The translations under genes were made by a program, and so were the position numbers. A DNA stretch of 64,000 nucleotides from Acidithiobacillus ferrianus (GTDB taxonomy: Bacteria; Pseudomonadota; Gammaproteobacteria; Acidithiobacillales; Acidithiobacillaceae): contig NZ_WNJL01000037.1 of assembly GCF_010378095.1 (NCBI RefSeq), forward strand, positions 248,001 through 312,000, given 5' to 3'. The notes under the pieces are model-generated. The model was not told the origin of the DNA and searched no databases. It saw only the letters and a list, made by a program, of their open reading frames with translations. This document shows positions 39,815 through 50,950 of this stretch, piece after piece; position 1 is the stretch's first letter; each line of letters starts with the position of its first letter.

Positions 39815-40820
39815 GCGGGTCCTGGGTATCGAGAGTTCCTGTGATGAAACGGGGCTCGCGCTCTATGACCGCCAGCATGGCCTGCTCGGCGAAGTGCTGT
39901 TCAGTCAGACCGCCCTGCATGCGCCCTATGGCGGCGTCGTGCCGGAACTGGCGTCCCGCGATCATGTGCGCCGCCTGCCCCTGCTGCTCGACGAGTTGCG
40001 GGCGCGGACCGGCGGGCAGCGTCCTGACGCCATCGCCGTCACCGCCGGACCGGGACTCATCGGCGCCCTGCTGGTGGGGGTGAGTTTTGCCCGGGGCCTC
40101 GCCATGGGCTGGAACATTCCGGTGATCCCCGTGCATCATCTGGAAGGTCATCTGCTGGCTCCATTGCTTGGCGGCGTGGACCCCTTCCCGGCGGTGGCCC
40201 TGCTGGTTTCCGGTGGCCATACGATGCTGGTGGAAGTCCGTGGCCTCGGTGATTATCTCTTACTAGGGGAGACGTTGGACGACGCGGCGGGTGAGGCTTT
40301 CGACAAGGCGGCGAAGATGATGGGACTCGGCTATCCCGGCGGACCGGCTCTGGCCGCGCTGGCGGTGGACGGAAATGCCCAAGCTTTTGGTTTGCCCCGG
40401 CCATTGCTGGACCGACCGGGGCTGGATTTCAGCTTCAGTGGTCTGAAAACGGCCTTCCGTCTGGCTTCCCTGCCGGTCGCGTCCGACGACGCGCAAAGGC
40501 GGGCTGACCTGGCCGCCAGTTTTCAGGCCGCGGTGGTGGAGACGCTGTTCAGGAAATGCCGGCGTGCTCTGGAACAGACCGGGCTGAAGCGTTTGATCGT
40601 GGCCGGTGGGGTCGGCGCCAACCGGGCCTTGCGGACCGCTCTGGGCGGTTTGGCGACGGAAGGGATCGCAGTGTTTATCGCCGACCCTGCCCATTGCACG
40701 GACAACGCGGCGATGATCGCCCTGACCGGTGCCCTGCGCAGGGAGCTGGCGCAGGCAGCCACCGCGGATTTTCCGGTACGGGCGCGCTGGCCGTTGACGG
40801 GGCAGGCAACCAACGGATGA
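39807..40820 (+). CDS. tsaD: tRNA N6-adenosine threonylcarbamoyltransferase TsaD
   Basis: 337 residues. [11 protein letters not shown] opens the ASKHA fold, H-H-L-E-G-H provides the metal-binding histidines, and S-G-G-H-T and G-G-V-G-A-N-R-A-L complete the nucleotide site. TsaD transfers threonylcarbamoyl to A37 of ANN-decoding tRNAs. The start at 39807 overlaps the previous stop; an upstream extension in the same frame is only the out-of-frame shadow of that gene. The stop overlaps the TPR gene by ATGA. Confidence 0.96.
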   Translation: MIERVLGIESSCDETGLALYDRQHGLLGEVLFSQTALHAPYGGVVPELASRDHVRRLPLLLDELRARTGGQRPDAIAVTAGPGLIGALLVGVSFARGLAMGWNIPVIPVHHLEGHLLAPLLGGVDPFPAVALLVSGGHTMLVEVRGLGDYLLLGETLDDAAGEAFDKAAKMMGLGYPGGPALAALAVDGNAQAFGLPRPLLDRPGLDFSFSGLKTAFRLASLPVASDDAQRRADLAASFQAAVVETLFRKCRRALEQTGLKRLIVAGGVGANRALRTALGGLATEGIAVFIADPAHCTDNAAMIALTGALRRELAQAATADFPVRARWPLTGQATNG

Positions 40821-41347
40821 TGCGGGAGCCATTTTCTCTGGAGATGATCGTGGAAGAACTGGCGGCGCAGGATGCCGACTTTCAGGAAGGTCTCGACTGG
40901 CAGCAGACGGACCATCCGCGGGAGGCGGCGGCGGCTTTCAAACGGGCCTTGGCGCATTACCCGGACAGCGCCGTGGTCTGGACCTTTTACGCCTGGGCCT
41001 TGTCCGCCTCAGGCGATCCGCACGGGGCCATCGCCGCTTGCCGCCGGGCCATTGCCAGTGATGCCGAGTGGGGGCCGGCGTGGAATGATCTCGGTGAGTA
41101 TCTGATGGATACCGGTCGTGAGGACGAGGCGCTCTTCGTGATTCGCCGCGCCCTCAAGGCCAAACGCTTCGGCAGTCCACATCTGGCGCAGATGAATCTG
41201 GGCCGCTACTACCTGTACAAAGGCAGTATGCGCCGGGCCCTGGCGGCCGCGCGGGAGGCGCAACGACTGGTCCCCGGCTTTCGTCCGGCGGCGCGGCTGG
41301 CGGACTGGATCAGTGAGCGCATGCGGGAGTGGAACATCCACGATTGA
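40817..41347 (+). CDS. Tetratricopeptide-repeat protein
   Basis: 176 residues with tandem TPR helices: [36 protein letters not shown], and [15 protein letters not shown] protein-protein adaptor with no catalytic part and no signal peptide. Coupled to tsaD through ATGA. Confidence 0.85.
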   Translation: MMREPFSLEMIVEELAAQDADFQEGLDWQQTDHPREAAAAFKRALAHYPDSAVVWTFYAWALSASGDPHGAIAACRRAIASDAEWGPAWNDLGEYLMDTGREDEALFVIRRALKAKRFGSPHLAQMNLGRYYLYKGSMRRALAAAREAQRLVPGFRPAARLADWISERMREWNIHD

Positions 41348-41364
41348 GGAGGGCCGCGATGCCT

Positions 41365-41961
41365 TCAACGCTTTTTGAAGGGACGTTCGCTGCCATCCAG
41401 CAGACGGCGGATATTGCTGCGGTGCCGCCACAGGACTAACAGTACCAGCACCAGGACGAGCACCCGCATACTCGTCGCGGAAGATACCGCAAAGACGGTG
41501 GGCACCGCGCCGATCGCCGCCAGTAGCGCCGCCATGGACGAAACCCGCGTCACCGCAAACACCAGCATCCACAGTCCCAATATCGACAAGCCCAGCATCG
41601 GCAGGAGCGCCAGCAGGATGCCCAGCGCCGTGGACACCCCCTTGCCGCCGCGAAAGCCGAAAAACACCGGATAGAGATGCCCGAGGAAAGTGGCCAGCGC
41701 CACGGCGGCCAGCGCCCAGCCCTCCAGCCCGAGCAGGCGGGCGGCAACGATGGGGATGACGCCCTTGATCAGGTCGCCGAGCAAAGTCAGCAAGGCGGCC
41801 TTTTTGCCGCCGATGCGCAGGATGTTGGTGGCGCCGGGATTGCCCGATCCGGACTGGCGCGGGTCCCCCAGACCCAGGGCGCGCGCCACCAGAATGGCGG
41901 TGGCAACGGAACCGACGGCATAGCCCCCGCCGATCAGGGCAACATCCAGAAGAAGTGACAT
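41365..41961 (-). CDS. plsY: Glycerol-3-phosphate acyltransferase PlsY
   Basis: 198 residues with five hydrophobic helices. Conserved loops are present: S-G-N-P-G-A-T-N-I-L-R near residue 41 and G-G-K-G-V-S-T-A-L-G near residue 107. PlsY acylates glycerol-3-phosphate from acyl-phosphate in the inner membrane. It faces the tsaD-TPR operon convergently and is divergent from folB. Confidence 0.95.
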   Translation of the reverse strand: MSLLLDVALIGGGYAVGSVATAILVARALGLGDPRQSGSGNPGATNILRIGGKKAALLTLLGDLIKGVIPIVAARLLGLEGWALAAVALATFLGHLYPVFFGFRGGKGVSTALGILLALLPMLGLSILGLWMLVFAVTRVSSMAALLAAIGAVPTVFAVSSATSMRVLVLVLVLLVLWRHRSNIRRLLDGSERPFKKR

Positions 41962-42033
41962 GCGGTGCTTTGGCCGGAAAATTGGTTATTATAGGCCGAG
42001 CTGCGGCGAATTGCCGCTTTTTTCGGGATTACC

Positions 42034-42393
42034 ATGGATATTCTTTTTGTACGTGAACTGAAGGTGGACACCCGCATCGGCATCTACGACTGGGAACGCC
42101 AGGTCAAACAGACGGTGCTCGTCGATCTGGATATTGCCGCGGATGCGGGGGCCGCGGCGCGGACCGACAAGGTGGAGCACACCATCAACTACCAGACCAT
42201 CTGCCAGCGTCTGGTCGCGCATATCGCCGCGTCGGAGGTGGAACTGGTGGAAACCCTGGCCGAGCAGATCGCGAACATCATTCGTGGCGAATTCGGCGCG
42301 GCCTGGGTGCAGGTGACGGTGCACAAACCTGCCGCCGTGCGCGGAACGCGAGATGTGGGGGTGCGGATCGAACGGGGCAGTCGCCTGCCCTGA
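42034..42393 (+). CDS. folB: Dihydroneopterin aldolase FolB
   Basis: 119 residues: M-D-I-L-F-V-R-E-L-K-V-D-T-R-I-G-I-Y-D-W-E, D-Y-like Y-Q-T-I and V-E-L-V-E-T-L-A-E-Q-I match FolB, which cleaves dihydroneopterin in folate synthesis. Divergent from plsY. A pteridine reductase lies 11 kb away, so folate functions recur in this neighbourhood. Confidence 0.95.
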   Translation: MDILFVRELKVDTRIGIYDWERQVKQTVLVDLDIAADAGAAARTDKVEHTINYQTICQRLVAHIAASEVELVETLAEQIANIIRGEFGAAWVQVTVHKPAAVRGTRDVGVRIERGSRLP

Positions 42394-42413
42394 GCGACCA
42401 AAGGCCCCGGTCG

Positions 42414-43742
42414 TCAGGTCGGCGCCAACACCCCATACAGATCATGGGCATCGGCCCGGGTGATCTCCACCTCCACCCAGTCCCCGACCCGCAACCCTGC
42501 TGCCCTGCCCAGATGGACCACGCCGTCGATCTCCGGGGCATCGCTGGCGGAGCGGGCGATCACCTTGCCGCCCCGGCCCACGGCGTCCACCAGCATCCGC
42601 TGACGCTGGCCCACCCGGCGTTGTAGCCGCTGGCGGCTGATGGTTTCCTGCACGGCCATGAACGCGGCGCGACGTTCCTCTTTGACCGGCTCCGGCACCG
42701 CTCCGGGGATCGCGTTGGCGGGCGCGCCTTCGACGGCGGAGTAAGCGAAGCAGCCCACCCGATCCAGCTCCGCCGTCCGCAAAAAGTCCAGCAGTTCCGC
42801 AAAATCGGCGTCGGTCTCGCCGGGGAAGCCGACGATGAAGGTGCTGCGGATGGTTAGGTCGGGCACTGTCTGGCGCCAGCCGAGAATCCGGTCGAGGGTT
42901 TTTTCGGCGGCAGCCGGACGGCGCATGGCCTTGAGGATGCGCGGGCTGCCGTGCTGCAGGGGTACATCCAGATAGGGCAGAATTTTACCGGCCGCCATCA
43001 GGAGCAGGAGTTCGTCAATGTGCGGGTAGGGGTAGACGTAGTGCAGGCGCACCCAGACGCCGAGCTCGCCCAGGGCCGCGCAGAGATCGGTGATGCGGGT
43101 CTTGAGCGGGCGGCCGTCGTGAAAGGCGGTGCGGTATTTGCGGTCCACCCCGTAAGCGCCGGTGTCCTGGGAAATCACCAGCAGTTCTTTGACGCCGCCT
43201 GCCACCAGCGCCTCGGCCTCGCGCAGAATATCGTCCGGCGCGCGGCTCACCAGCTTGCCGCGCATGCTGGGAATGATGCAGAAACTGCAGGACTGGTTGC
43301 AGCCCTCGGAGATTTTCAGATAGGCGTAGTGGGGCGGCGTCAGGCGCAGGCCCTGGGGCGGCACCAGATCGGTGTAGGGATCGTGGGCCGGGGGGAGCGC
43401 CGCATGAATCGCGTCGAGCACGGCACCGGTCTGATTGGGGCCGGTGACGGCGAGCACCTTGGGGTGGGCGCCGCGCACGAAGCCGCCGTCGTCGCGGGCG
43501 CCCAGGCAACCGGTGACCACCACCTTGCCGTTCTCATCCAGCGCCTCGCCGATGGCGTCCAGCGATTCCTCCACCGCCGCGTCGATGAAGCCGCAGGTGT
43601 TGACGACGACCACATCGGCGCTGGCGTAATCCCCCACCAGCAGATAGCCCTCGGCGCGCAACTGGGTGAGGATGCGCTCGCTGTCCACGGTGGCCTTGGG
43701 GCACCCAAGAGATACTACACCTATACTAGGAATTTTTTTCAT
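42414..43742 (-). CDS. rimO: Ribosomal protein S12 methylthiotransferase RimO
   Basis: 442 residues. The N-terminal UPF0004 domain has V-S-L-G-C-P-K and N-T-C-G-F-I; the radical-SAM cluster is C-N-Q-S-C-S-F-C; a TRAM domain ends the protein. RimO methylthiolates S12 Asp. The start codon lies 17 bases from the divergent serine recombinase gene, so its native promoter may have been displaced. Confidence 0.96.
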   Translation of the reverse strand: MKKIPSIGVVSLGCPKATVDSERILTQLRAEGYLLVGDYASADVVVVNTCGFIDAAVEESLDAIGEALDENGKVVVTGCLGARDDGGFVRGAHPKVLAVTGPNQTGAVLDAIHAALPPAHDPYTDLVPPQGLRLTPPHYAYLKISEGCNQSCSFCIIPSMRGKLVSRAPDDILREAEALVAGGVKELLVISQDTGAYGVDRKYRTAFHDGRPLKTRITDLCAALGELGVWVRLHYVYPYPHIDELLLLMAAGKILPYLDVPLQHGSPRILKAMRRPAAAEKTLDRILGWRQTVPDLTIRSTFIVGFPGETDADFAELLDFLRTAELDRVGCFAYSAVEGAPANAIPGAVPEPVKEERRAAFMAVQETISRQRLQRRVGQRQRMLVDAVGRGGKVIARSASDAPEIDGVVHLGRAAGLRVGDWVEVEITRADAHDLYGVLAPT

Positions 43743-43759
43743 GGCAGTATGCTCGCCGT

Positions 43760-44626
43760 ATGGATAGAACGCGGCGAGTATACAGCTATTTGCGCTTTTC
43801 GGATCCTAAGCAGTCCGAAGGTGGGAGTGTTGATCGGCAACTAGACTACGCTAGGCGCTGGGCGGTTGAGCATGGTCTGGTGCTGGATGAGTCCCTGACC
43901 ATGCGCGACGAGGGGCTGAGCGCCTATCACCAGAGGCACGTCACGCGCGGGATGTTGGGCCTTTTTCTCGCCGCCGTGGACGAGGGGCGAGTGCCGCCTG
44001 GGTCTGTGTTGATCGTGGAGGGTTTAGATCGGCTGAGCCGGGCAGAACCTATCCAGGCACAGGCTCAACTGGCGCAGATCATCAACGCCGGGATTACGGT
44101 GGTCACTGCCTCAGACGGGAAGGAATACAACCGGCAGCGGCTGAAAGATCAGCCTATGGACTTGGTCTACAGCCTGCTGGTGATGATCCGCGCCCATGAG
44201 GAGAGCGACACCAAGAGTAAGCGCGTAAAGGCAGCCATTCGTCGCCAGTGTGATGCTTGGCTGACCGGAAAATGGCGTGGGATCATCCGCAACGGCAAAG
44301 ATCCTGCCTGGGTGGCGTGGAACGGACAGGCTTTCGAGCTTGTTCCTGACCGCGCCGAATCTGTGCGCCTTGCCATCGAGATGTTCATGGATGGTCACGG
44401 CGCGATGGCCATCATCAGCCGCATGCGATCCTCTGGCGTTACCTTTGCCGCCAACGCATCCCATCTGTACAAGATGATTCGCAACCGCGCCCTGGTTGGC
44501 GATCGCGTGCTTACCATGGATCGCGAAGAGTTCGTCTTGCCTGGTTATTACCCGGCACTGATGAGCGAGGCAGAGTTTTCGGAACTGCAACGTCTGGCTG
44601 GTCTTCGGCTACCGCGCCACTCTTAA
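43760..44626 (+). pseudogene. Large serine recombinase, C-terminus missing
   Basis: 288 residues. The resolvase domain is complete: [10 protein letters not shown] holds the nucleophile Ser, and G-L-D-R-L-S-R-A follows. The recombinase domain starts near 155, but the zinc-ribbon/coiled-coil part of large serine integrases (about 200 residues) is missing. The frame runs into the Tn3 remnant at about 44620 and stops at H-S. It was probably an integrase of a lost element. Confidence 0.75.
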
Positions 44627-46000
44627 GGTGCTTGAAGTGGCGGCTGAAGCCGGTCCAGCCATCGACTTCCAGCAGTAACTCGGTGATCTTAAGGTGCGGC
44701 AGCAGGCTGTACGCCTGCTGCATCAGCGCCTCGGCTTCATCCGGCACGGCATTATCCAGCGGCGTAATCTTGATTCGCCCGGTACTGGTGATCGCCGCAT
44801 CGGGCAGTTCGTTAGCGGCGGCCAGCCGTTCGACGGTTGCCAGTTGCTCTTGCAGCACGGCAAGACGAGTTTCCAGAAAGCGGTCACAGTCAGTCTCGAC
44901 AGCCAAGCCCAATTCCCGCTGGTCACGCTGCGCCGCGAATCGCGGCGGCGGCAACAGGTAGTCCTCGAAGTCCTTGAACTGGCGCGAGCCCTGCACCCAG
45001 ATGTCGCCGGAGTGCAGTGAGTTCTTCAGCTCGGACAGTACGCACAGCTCATAGAAACGCCGATCCAACCCATCTTCCGTACGCACTAGGTTTCCCAGCG
45101 TTTGCGCACGAAGGACGTGGGCGCGTCGTCCGGCACCTTGCGCGCCTGACGGTCGTTCATCCCTCTGAGCACTTCGACGCCGTACTCACCAGCAGTTCGC
45201 GCGCTACCGGCGCGGCCTTCATAGTCAGCGCTTCCAGCAGGGTCGGCGTGTAGCGCCGGAGTTGGGTGAAGCCGTCGCCGACCAGGGGCAGGAAATCGAA
45301 GTCTTCAGGCCGGGCCAGCGTTTCCGCTTCGGTAATACTTTCGCTGAACGCATCCCAGGGGATGATCGCCTCGATGGCGGCGAACGGATCGCCGCCCGAC
45401 TGCTTGGCTTCCAGCAGGGCGCGACCGATGTGCGAGTACATACAGCCGCACCTTGTCGTTGATCGCCTTTCCTGACTGCTGGAAGCGGTCAGCATGGTTG
45501 CGCTTGGCCTTGCTGAATAGCGAACCCATGAAACGGTCGTGCAGGTCGATGATCTCGTCGATCAGCGTGGCACGGGTATCGAGGATCACCGCGACCAGGG
45601 TCGCAAAGCGACGGATCGGCTCCAGGTCGCGCAGATGCTGAACCGTCATCTGTCCGCCTTCGCGGGCAAGCTTCAGCAGGCGGTTTTGGTGAATGGCGTG
45701 TTCCAGGCCGTCCGGTAGCGCTAGGTCGCGGATTGTTTTCAGTCGTTCCAGGTGAGCCAACACATGCTTGGGCTTCGGCGGGCCGGGCGGCTGGCGTAGC
45801 CAGATCAGCCCGCTACCCTTGGTGCCCTCGCGGATCGCCAGCAGGCCCTTGAGCGCGCGGCGGTGGAAATCACCGAGCGGCGCGGTGAGTGCCTGGCGGA
45901 ACAGCGGCTCTCGCGGTGGATCTTTCGAAGGGTGCCGCAACTCACGCCCTGCTCGAGTCGGCACGTGGGTGCCTGCCTGATGGACTCCGAAGAGGCGACC
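44600..46000 (-). pseudogene. Tn3-type transposase remnant, frameshifted
   Basis: Three minus-strand frames carry pieces of one TnpA: L-E-R-L-K-T-I-R-D-L-A-L with [12 protein letters not shown] (about 45800-45500), I-G-R-A-L-L-E-A ... [12 protein letters not shown] (45430-45220), and [14 protein letters not shown] ... G-F-S-R-H-F-K-H-L (45060-44630). Frameshifts separate them, and the catalytic C-terminal third is absent. No terminal repeats are seen. Confidence 0.8.
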
Positions 46001-46200
46001 ATGGTCGCCAGCGTCCAGATTTACCAAGGCAGCATCCTGCGCCAACTGAAAGACTCGCGCGCTTATGAGTCGCCGCCGATCGGTGAGACGTCGCGGACAG
46101 CGGATTGATGCCGGGCGTTGAAAGGAAAGCGCAGCAGAACATCACGTGGGGTGATTACCACTGAATATTTCTATAAGGATATCATGCGAACACACTAATT

Positions 46201-46240
46201 TTGTCATAATTTATTCATAAAATTGACACAATAATGTCAC
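46201..46240 (+). promoter_or_regulatory. Two tandem PHO boxes
   Basis: Four heptamers in strict 11-bp phase: TTGTCAT, TATTCAT, TTGACAC, ATGTCAC, each separated by a 4-base A/T spacer (AATT, AAAA, AATA). This is the PhoB box architecture in duplicate, about 150 bases before the phospholipase gene. Confidence 0.75.
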
Positions 46241-46392
46241 ATTCGCCTGATACCTTAGGCAGCATAAAAGGTAGAGAACTCTACGTATTGTCTCTTGCGC
46301 TGAGCGTGTGTAAGGGCTGCTAGATGATGGCCTTATGGATGCTGCTTATTCATTCATCTCGCCAATTATTCTGACGGCTTGATCAAGGATAC

Positions 46393-48468
46393 ATGTTTAT
46401 GAAGCGTCGTGATTTCATGAAAAGTTTGGGTATTGGCGCGTCTTTCACTGCCTTTCTAGGCAGTTCGGTGGCACGGGCAGCCATGCTGCCCGCCACGGTG
46501 CGCTCAGGCAGTCTGGAAGATATAGAACACATCGTTGTATTCATGCAGGAAAATCGTTCTTTTGATCATTATTTAGGTCACCTGAGCGGAGTGCGCAGTT
46601 ATAATGATCGTTTTCCGCTGACTCTTCCCGGTGGACAGCCAATCTGGTTTCAAGGGCGCATGGACGATCCATCTCGTCCTATTCTCCCCTTTCATTTGAA
46701 CATTCAGAAAACGTCTGCACAGTTCATCCAGGATCTGGACCATAGCTGGGCATCCCAGCACGGTGCCATTGCTGGTGGACTGATGAATGCCTGGCCACTC
46801 AATAAAACCAACATGACCATGGGATATTTTCAACGACAGGACATACCCTTTCACTACGCTCTGGCGGACGCCTTTACCGTCTGTGATCATTACTTCACTT
46901 CCATTCCGGGGCCAACCGAACCCAATCGATGCATGCTGTTCAGCGGTTCCATTGATCCGGAAGGTAAATTTGGCGGGCCACTTATCGACGATGCCAACTA
47001 CTGGCCGGGTAACGGACCCAATGGATACCATAAAACGCCACCATTCACCTGGACCACGTATGCCGAACGCCTGCAGGCAGCAAGCATTTCATGGAAGGTT
47101 TATCAGGAACAATTGCATACCATAGATCATAACTCCATGACTGGTTGTTTTGGGGATAATGCCTTGATGTATTTCAAAGAATTTGTTGATGCCCCCAAAA
47201 GTTCCGAGTTATACCGTCGTGCGGTAACAGAAGGCGGCATAAAAACCCTGCGGGATGACGTGCTACACGACCGCCTACCCCAAGTCTCCTGGATTGTCAC
47301 CCCGGCAGGTTACTCGGAACATCCCTCTTACCCACCGGCTTATGGCGCCATCTACATTGCGCAAGTGCTCGACGCTCTAACCAGTAACCCGGCCGCCTGG
47401 GGTAAAACGGCTTTGCTTCTCGATTACGACGAAAATGATGGGTTTTTTGATCATGTGCCGCCCCCGCAACCACCAACCCCAGCCCGGCCCGGCCAATCGA
47501 CGGTCAGCACTGAAGGTATGGTGCATGACCGGGTCAATCCTGACTGGCCGGTACTCTACAGTCCCGACCAGTTGCCATACGGTCTCGGCCCACGGGTTCC
47601 CATGATCGTCATCTCCCCCTGGAGCAAAGGTGGCTATGTCTGTTCCGAGATTTTTGACCATACATCAGTCATTCGTTTCATCGAAAAACGTTTTGGGGTG
47701 AGCGAGCCCAACATTGCCCCCTGGCGGCGGGCAGTCTGTGGGGATATTACCTCCGCATTCGACTTTTCACGCCCGGACGAGCGACGGGTTTCCTTACCCA
47801 GTACCACCAACTATGTGGCCACGGTCCATCACGAATCGACTTTACCAGCACCGGAAGTACCCCAGAAACAGTCGTTAGCCATCATTCCCCAGGAAGCGGG
47901 ATTGCGGCGGCGACGGCCTCTGGCATATGCCACCCAGGTGCAACTGGAAGCAACCAGTACAGGGGTGCGTCTGCGGATGCACAATCCTTCCTCGCTCGGC
48001 GTGGTCTGCACCGCCTACTGGAACGCCAGCCATGAGCTACCCCATCACTATACCCTTGGTGCAGGAGCACATCTGGAAGATGAGATGATCCTGCACCAAG
48101 GGCAAGATCTCGCCCTGACTGTATACGGACCCGATGGTTTCATTCGCAAAATTTCCGGTAAAGGGGCTTCCGTCCTGCACATCGACAGTGCGGGACAAAA
48201 AAACGGTGACTTAGAACTGATCCTGCTCAACCAGGGCACGCAGTCCATGGTGTTGCGCATCGAAGATTGCAGTTATGGCAGCGCATCTCGAACTCTGCAA
48301 ATGGCCCCCGGCACCAGCGAGAGAGTCTCTTGGCCTCTGGCCAAAAGCCATCACTGGTACGACCTGACGGTGCATACGCAGGGCCATACCTGGCGTCTGG
48401 CTGGTCACGTCGAAACCGGAGACGCAAGCTGGTCGGATCCTGCCAATGTTAAACCAATTCTGGTGTAA
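46393..48468 (+). CDS. plcN-like: Secreted phospholipase C
   Basis: 691 residues. A Tat signal (K-R-R-D-F-M-K) with hydrophobic segment precedes the phosphoesterase domain (~30-460): F-M-Q-E-N-R-S-F-D-H-Y-L-G, P-T-E-P-N-R, and H-T-S-V-I-R-F-I. Two C-terminal DUF756 modules (~500-690) are typical of bacterial PC-PLC. It releases phosphate-bearing head groups from phospholipids. With PHO boxes upstream it is likely induced by phosphate starvation. Two alternative Met codons lie at the start. Confidence 0.9.
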   Translation: MFMKRRDFMKSLGIGASFTAFLGSSVARAAMLPATVRSGSLEDIEHIVVFMQENRSFDHYLGHLSGVRSYNDRFPLTLPGGQPIWFQGRMDDPSRPILPFHLNIQKTSAQFIQDLDHSWASQHGAIAGGLMNAWPLNKTNMTMGYFQRQDIPFHYALADAFTVCDHYFTSIPGPTEPNRCMLFSGSIDPEGKFGGPLIDDANYWPGNGPNGYHKTPPFTWTTYAERLQAASISWKVYQEQLHTIDHNSMTGCFGDNALMYFKEFVDAPKSSELYRRAVTEGGIKTLRDDVLHDRLPQVSWIVTPAGYSEHPSYPPAYGAIYIAQVLDALTSNPAAWGKTALLLDYDENDGFFDHVPPPQPPTPARPGQSTVSTEGMVHDRVNPDWPVLYSPDQLPYGLGPRVPMIVISPWSKGGYVCSEIFDHTSVIRFIEKRFGVSEPNIAPWRRAVCGDITSAFDFSRPDERRVSLPSTTNYVATVHHESTLPAPEVPQKQSLAIIPQEAGLRRRRPLAYATQVQLEATSTGVRLRMHNPSSLGVVCTAYWNASHELPHHYTLGAGAHLEDEMILHQGQDLALTVYGPDGFIRKISGKGASVLHIDSAGQKNGDLELILLNQGTQSMVLRIEDCSYGSASRTLQMAPGTSERVSWPLAKSHHWYDLTVHTQGHTWRLAGHVETGDASWSDPANVKPILV

Positions 48469-48531
48469 CAAGCATAAGTTTTCATACTTGATATGTTAGC
48501 AGTTTTATCCCCGAAATTTAGGAGCGAAGTG

Positions 48532-50925
48532 ATGAGAATCGAAAATGCACAGAAAAAAACTCATAAATCAGTATGGGATGTCACCTCAGGTATTAGGCGT
48601 CCTGGCAGGTACCCGTTCATTGCGATCGGGATAGCTGGATATTTTCTTGGTTCTGGGCTTGCACTTGCGGACACGGTAACAGCATCTACTGACAGCGGTG
48701 AAAAAAAAACAGTTAATATTGGAGAGGTCTCAAATAATTATGTAAGCAGTAATGAAAAACATAAAATTATAAAAACGAAAATAGCAAAATCTTCCCAATC
48801 TATATTGACCGTGAATAAAGATCAATTAGATTATATGGCACCAAATACAGGAGCTTTCCAATTGGCAAGCCGACTACCTGGTGTTCAGGTTATGGGTTCA
48901 AATCCAAGTAGTGGCGTAGGTTCAAATAGCTTAAACATTAATGGCTTTGGTGTTGGAACAGGGCCAACAGTAAATGGTCATTTTAATGCTATACAGGTAA
49001 ATTTTGATGGAATACCATTAAGCAACCCATTGTCAGGAGACGGTGGTTTCTATTCTGTCGAGATGCCAATAGCACAAATCCTAAATGGGGTTTCAGTGAA
49101 CTATGGTCCTGGCAATCCGGATGATCGTTGGCAGTCGAGCATTGGAGGCACCGTCAATTTTTTACCAGTCCAGCCATCAAAGACTGCTGGTGTAACCGTA
49201 GGAACTTCATTTGGAAGTTATGGTTCTCAGACTCAATACGGGGTCGCCAAGTCAGGTAATTTTGATAATGGATGGAGTGCCGTTGCTGCTTTTGGCCACA
49301 CCAGCGGTCAAGTTCCAGGATTGGAGTATGCTTACCCAACTCAAGCAAATGTTTTTTTTGGAAAGGTACAAAAAATTGACAAATCTGGAGATCGATATTC
49401 TGTCGGTCTATATATTTCTCGATCTCAATATCTAGCTGTCCCATCAGTTCCGATTACGGCACTAGGTGGCTATACAGTGAATGGCTATGGAGTTCCAGGT
49501 GAACCACTAAGTGAACAAACTAGTGGTTTTTATTCTACTAAAACTCCCGTTCAATCATATTTTCAATACACAGACAACATTTGGCTATTATATTCAAAGC
49601 AACATTGGATTATATCGAAGAATGCATCTATCGATAATAAAATTTGGTTCAAGCATTCTCATCGCATACATGTGGGACATGGTTTATATTATGGTGACAC
49701 CTCCCCCACTCTAGATGAATACTATCCACCAATATTCTATACCATAGGGGATAGAATAAAATATTCAAGGACGATCTCCAATAACCACATTAAAGTAGGT
49801 GGTTACCTATACTATATGAATTACAAAAACCCATTCATTCTATATAATGCTCCAGTATTACATGAATCAGTTGGCAATTTTTATTATGATGCGAATAATG
49901 ACACCTCTCAAATGTCGGAATTTGGTTATCTCCAAGACACGATCGAATTGTTAAACAGCAAATTGAAAATAACGCCTGGAATCGCGTATGCCGCTTACCA
50001 GACCAGCGATGCGAATCTATTGCCGCCCACTGGATCGCCTTTGTTGCATGGCGTCATGAATGGAACCTATGATTCTGGTGTTTTTACTAGCTTTGGCGGA
50101 TTTGAGCCATCCCTGGGAGTCAATTATGAGGTCATTAAAAACATATTCTTATATGGCTATGGGGCCAGAACGAACGCCAATCCGGAAAATGAATCTTACG
50201 GGAATGAGTACACTTTCTATATTGACCCAACCAAAATACATTTGGTAAATAATACAGATTTTGAATTGGGTGTTAAATACTATAATAAGAAGGTGTTTGC
50301 ATCTATTAACTATTATCATGATCAGGTTGACAACATCGTTAAAGGATTATATGCCAATGGTACAGCACTATTTCCGACAGGATACGAATTGGGTAACGCA
50401 CTCTATCAGGGCGTGAATATGCAGGTGTCATGGAATCCTATCTACTGGCTTAACCTTTACGCGTCGGCAAACATTCAGCATCCATATTACACCCATCTGG
50501 AGACAGGTTCGGGTAATAATTATGCTGGTAATATCCTTTCTGGGGTACCGCTGCGAAGTTTCCTCTTCGGATTGGCTTACAAGAATGCCATCGGTGCCGG
50601 GGTGTTCTCAGCCAATCTGGACGACAGATATGTTGGTGCTGCTGGTATGTCTAACCCGATCACTGGTGATGTTACTCTAAGAACCAATCCGTACAATCTT
50701 GTAAACCTCACTTTGTCATATAAGACAACTATTTTTGATCACTATCTATCTTCTTTGAGATATATTGGATTTAGACTCGGAATCTATAACATGCTAAATC
50801 GAAGATATAACGAAAGCGAAGGCATTGGTTCGGGTATAAATACACCCGGATTACCATCCAATGCAGTATTCGGAACACAAGGAGCACCACGTACAGTTTA
50901 CGGAACGCTATCGTTTAAGTTTTAA
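48532..50925 (+). CDS. TonB-dependent outer-membrane receptor
   Basis: 797 residues from the ATG at 48532, with AGGAGCG upstream. Signal-like hydrophobic segment (F-I-A-I-G-I-A-G-Y-F-L), a plug domain (L-A-S-R-L-P-G-V-Q-V, G-V-S-V-N-Y-G-P-G-N-P) and a long beta-barrel ending G-T-L-S-F-K-F. Codons are much more AT-rich than the neighbourhood, a sign of transfer. It follows the phospholipase by 63 bases; uptake of a phosphorylated product is possible but not shown. Confidence 0.88.
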   Translation: MRIENAQKKTHKSVWDVTSGIRRPGRYPFIAIGIAGYFLGSGLALADTVTASTDSGEKKTVNIGEVSNNYVSSNEKHKIIKTKIAKSSQSILTVNKDQLDYMAPNTGAFQLASRLPGVQVMGSNPSSGVGSNSLNINGFGVGTGPTVNGHFNAIQVNFDGIPLSNPLSGDGGFYSVEMPIAQILNGVSVNYGPGNPDDRWQSSIGGTVNFLPVQPSKTAGVTVGTSFGSYGSQTQYGVAKSGNFDNGWSAVAAFGHTSGQVPGLEYAYPTQANVFFGKVQKIDKSGDRYSVGLYISRSQYLAVPSVPITALGGYTVNGYGVPGEPLSEQTSGFYSTKTPVQSYFQYTDNIWLLYSKQHWIISKNASIDNKIWFKHSHRIHVGHGLYYGDTSPTLDEYYPPIFYTIGDRIKYSRTISNNHIKVGGYLYYMNYKNPFILYNAPVLHESVGNFYYDANNDTSQMSEFGYLQDTIELLNSKLKITPGIAYAAYQTSDANLLPPTGSPLLHGVMNGTYDSGVFTSFGGFEPSLGVNYEVIKNIFLYGYGARTNANPENESYGNEYTFYIDPTKIHLVNNTDFELGVKYYNKKVFASINYYHDQVDNIVKGLYANGTALFPTGYELGNALYQGVNMQVSWNPIYWLNLYASANIQHPYYTHLETGSGNNYAGNILSGVPLRSFLFGLAYKNAIGAGVFSANLDDRYVGAAGMSNPITGDVTLRTNPYNLVNLTLSYKTTIFDHYLSSLRYIGFRLGIYNMLNRRYNESEGIGSGINTPGLPSNAVFGTQGAPRTVYGTLSFKF

Positions 50926-50950
50926 CGATAAAATACTTTAACTACAACCT

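Noticed and set aside
44511..45086. Independent gene of 191 residues.
   Set aside because: Its first 150 residues are a Tn3 transposase piece; the rest is antisense to the serine recombinase.
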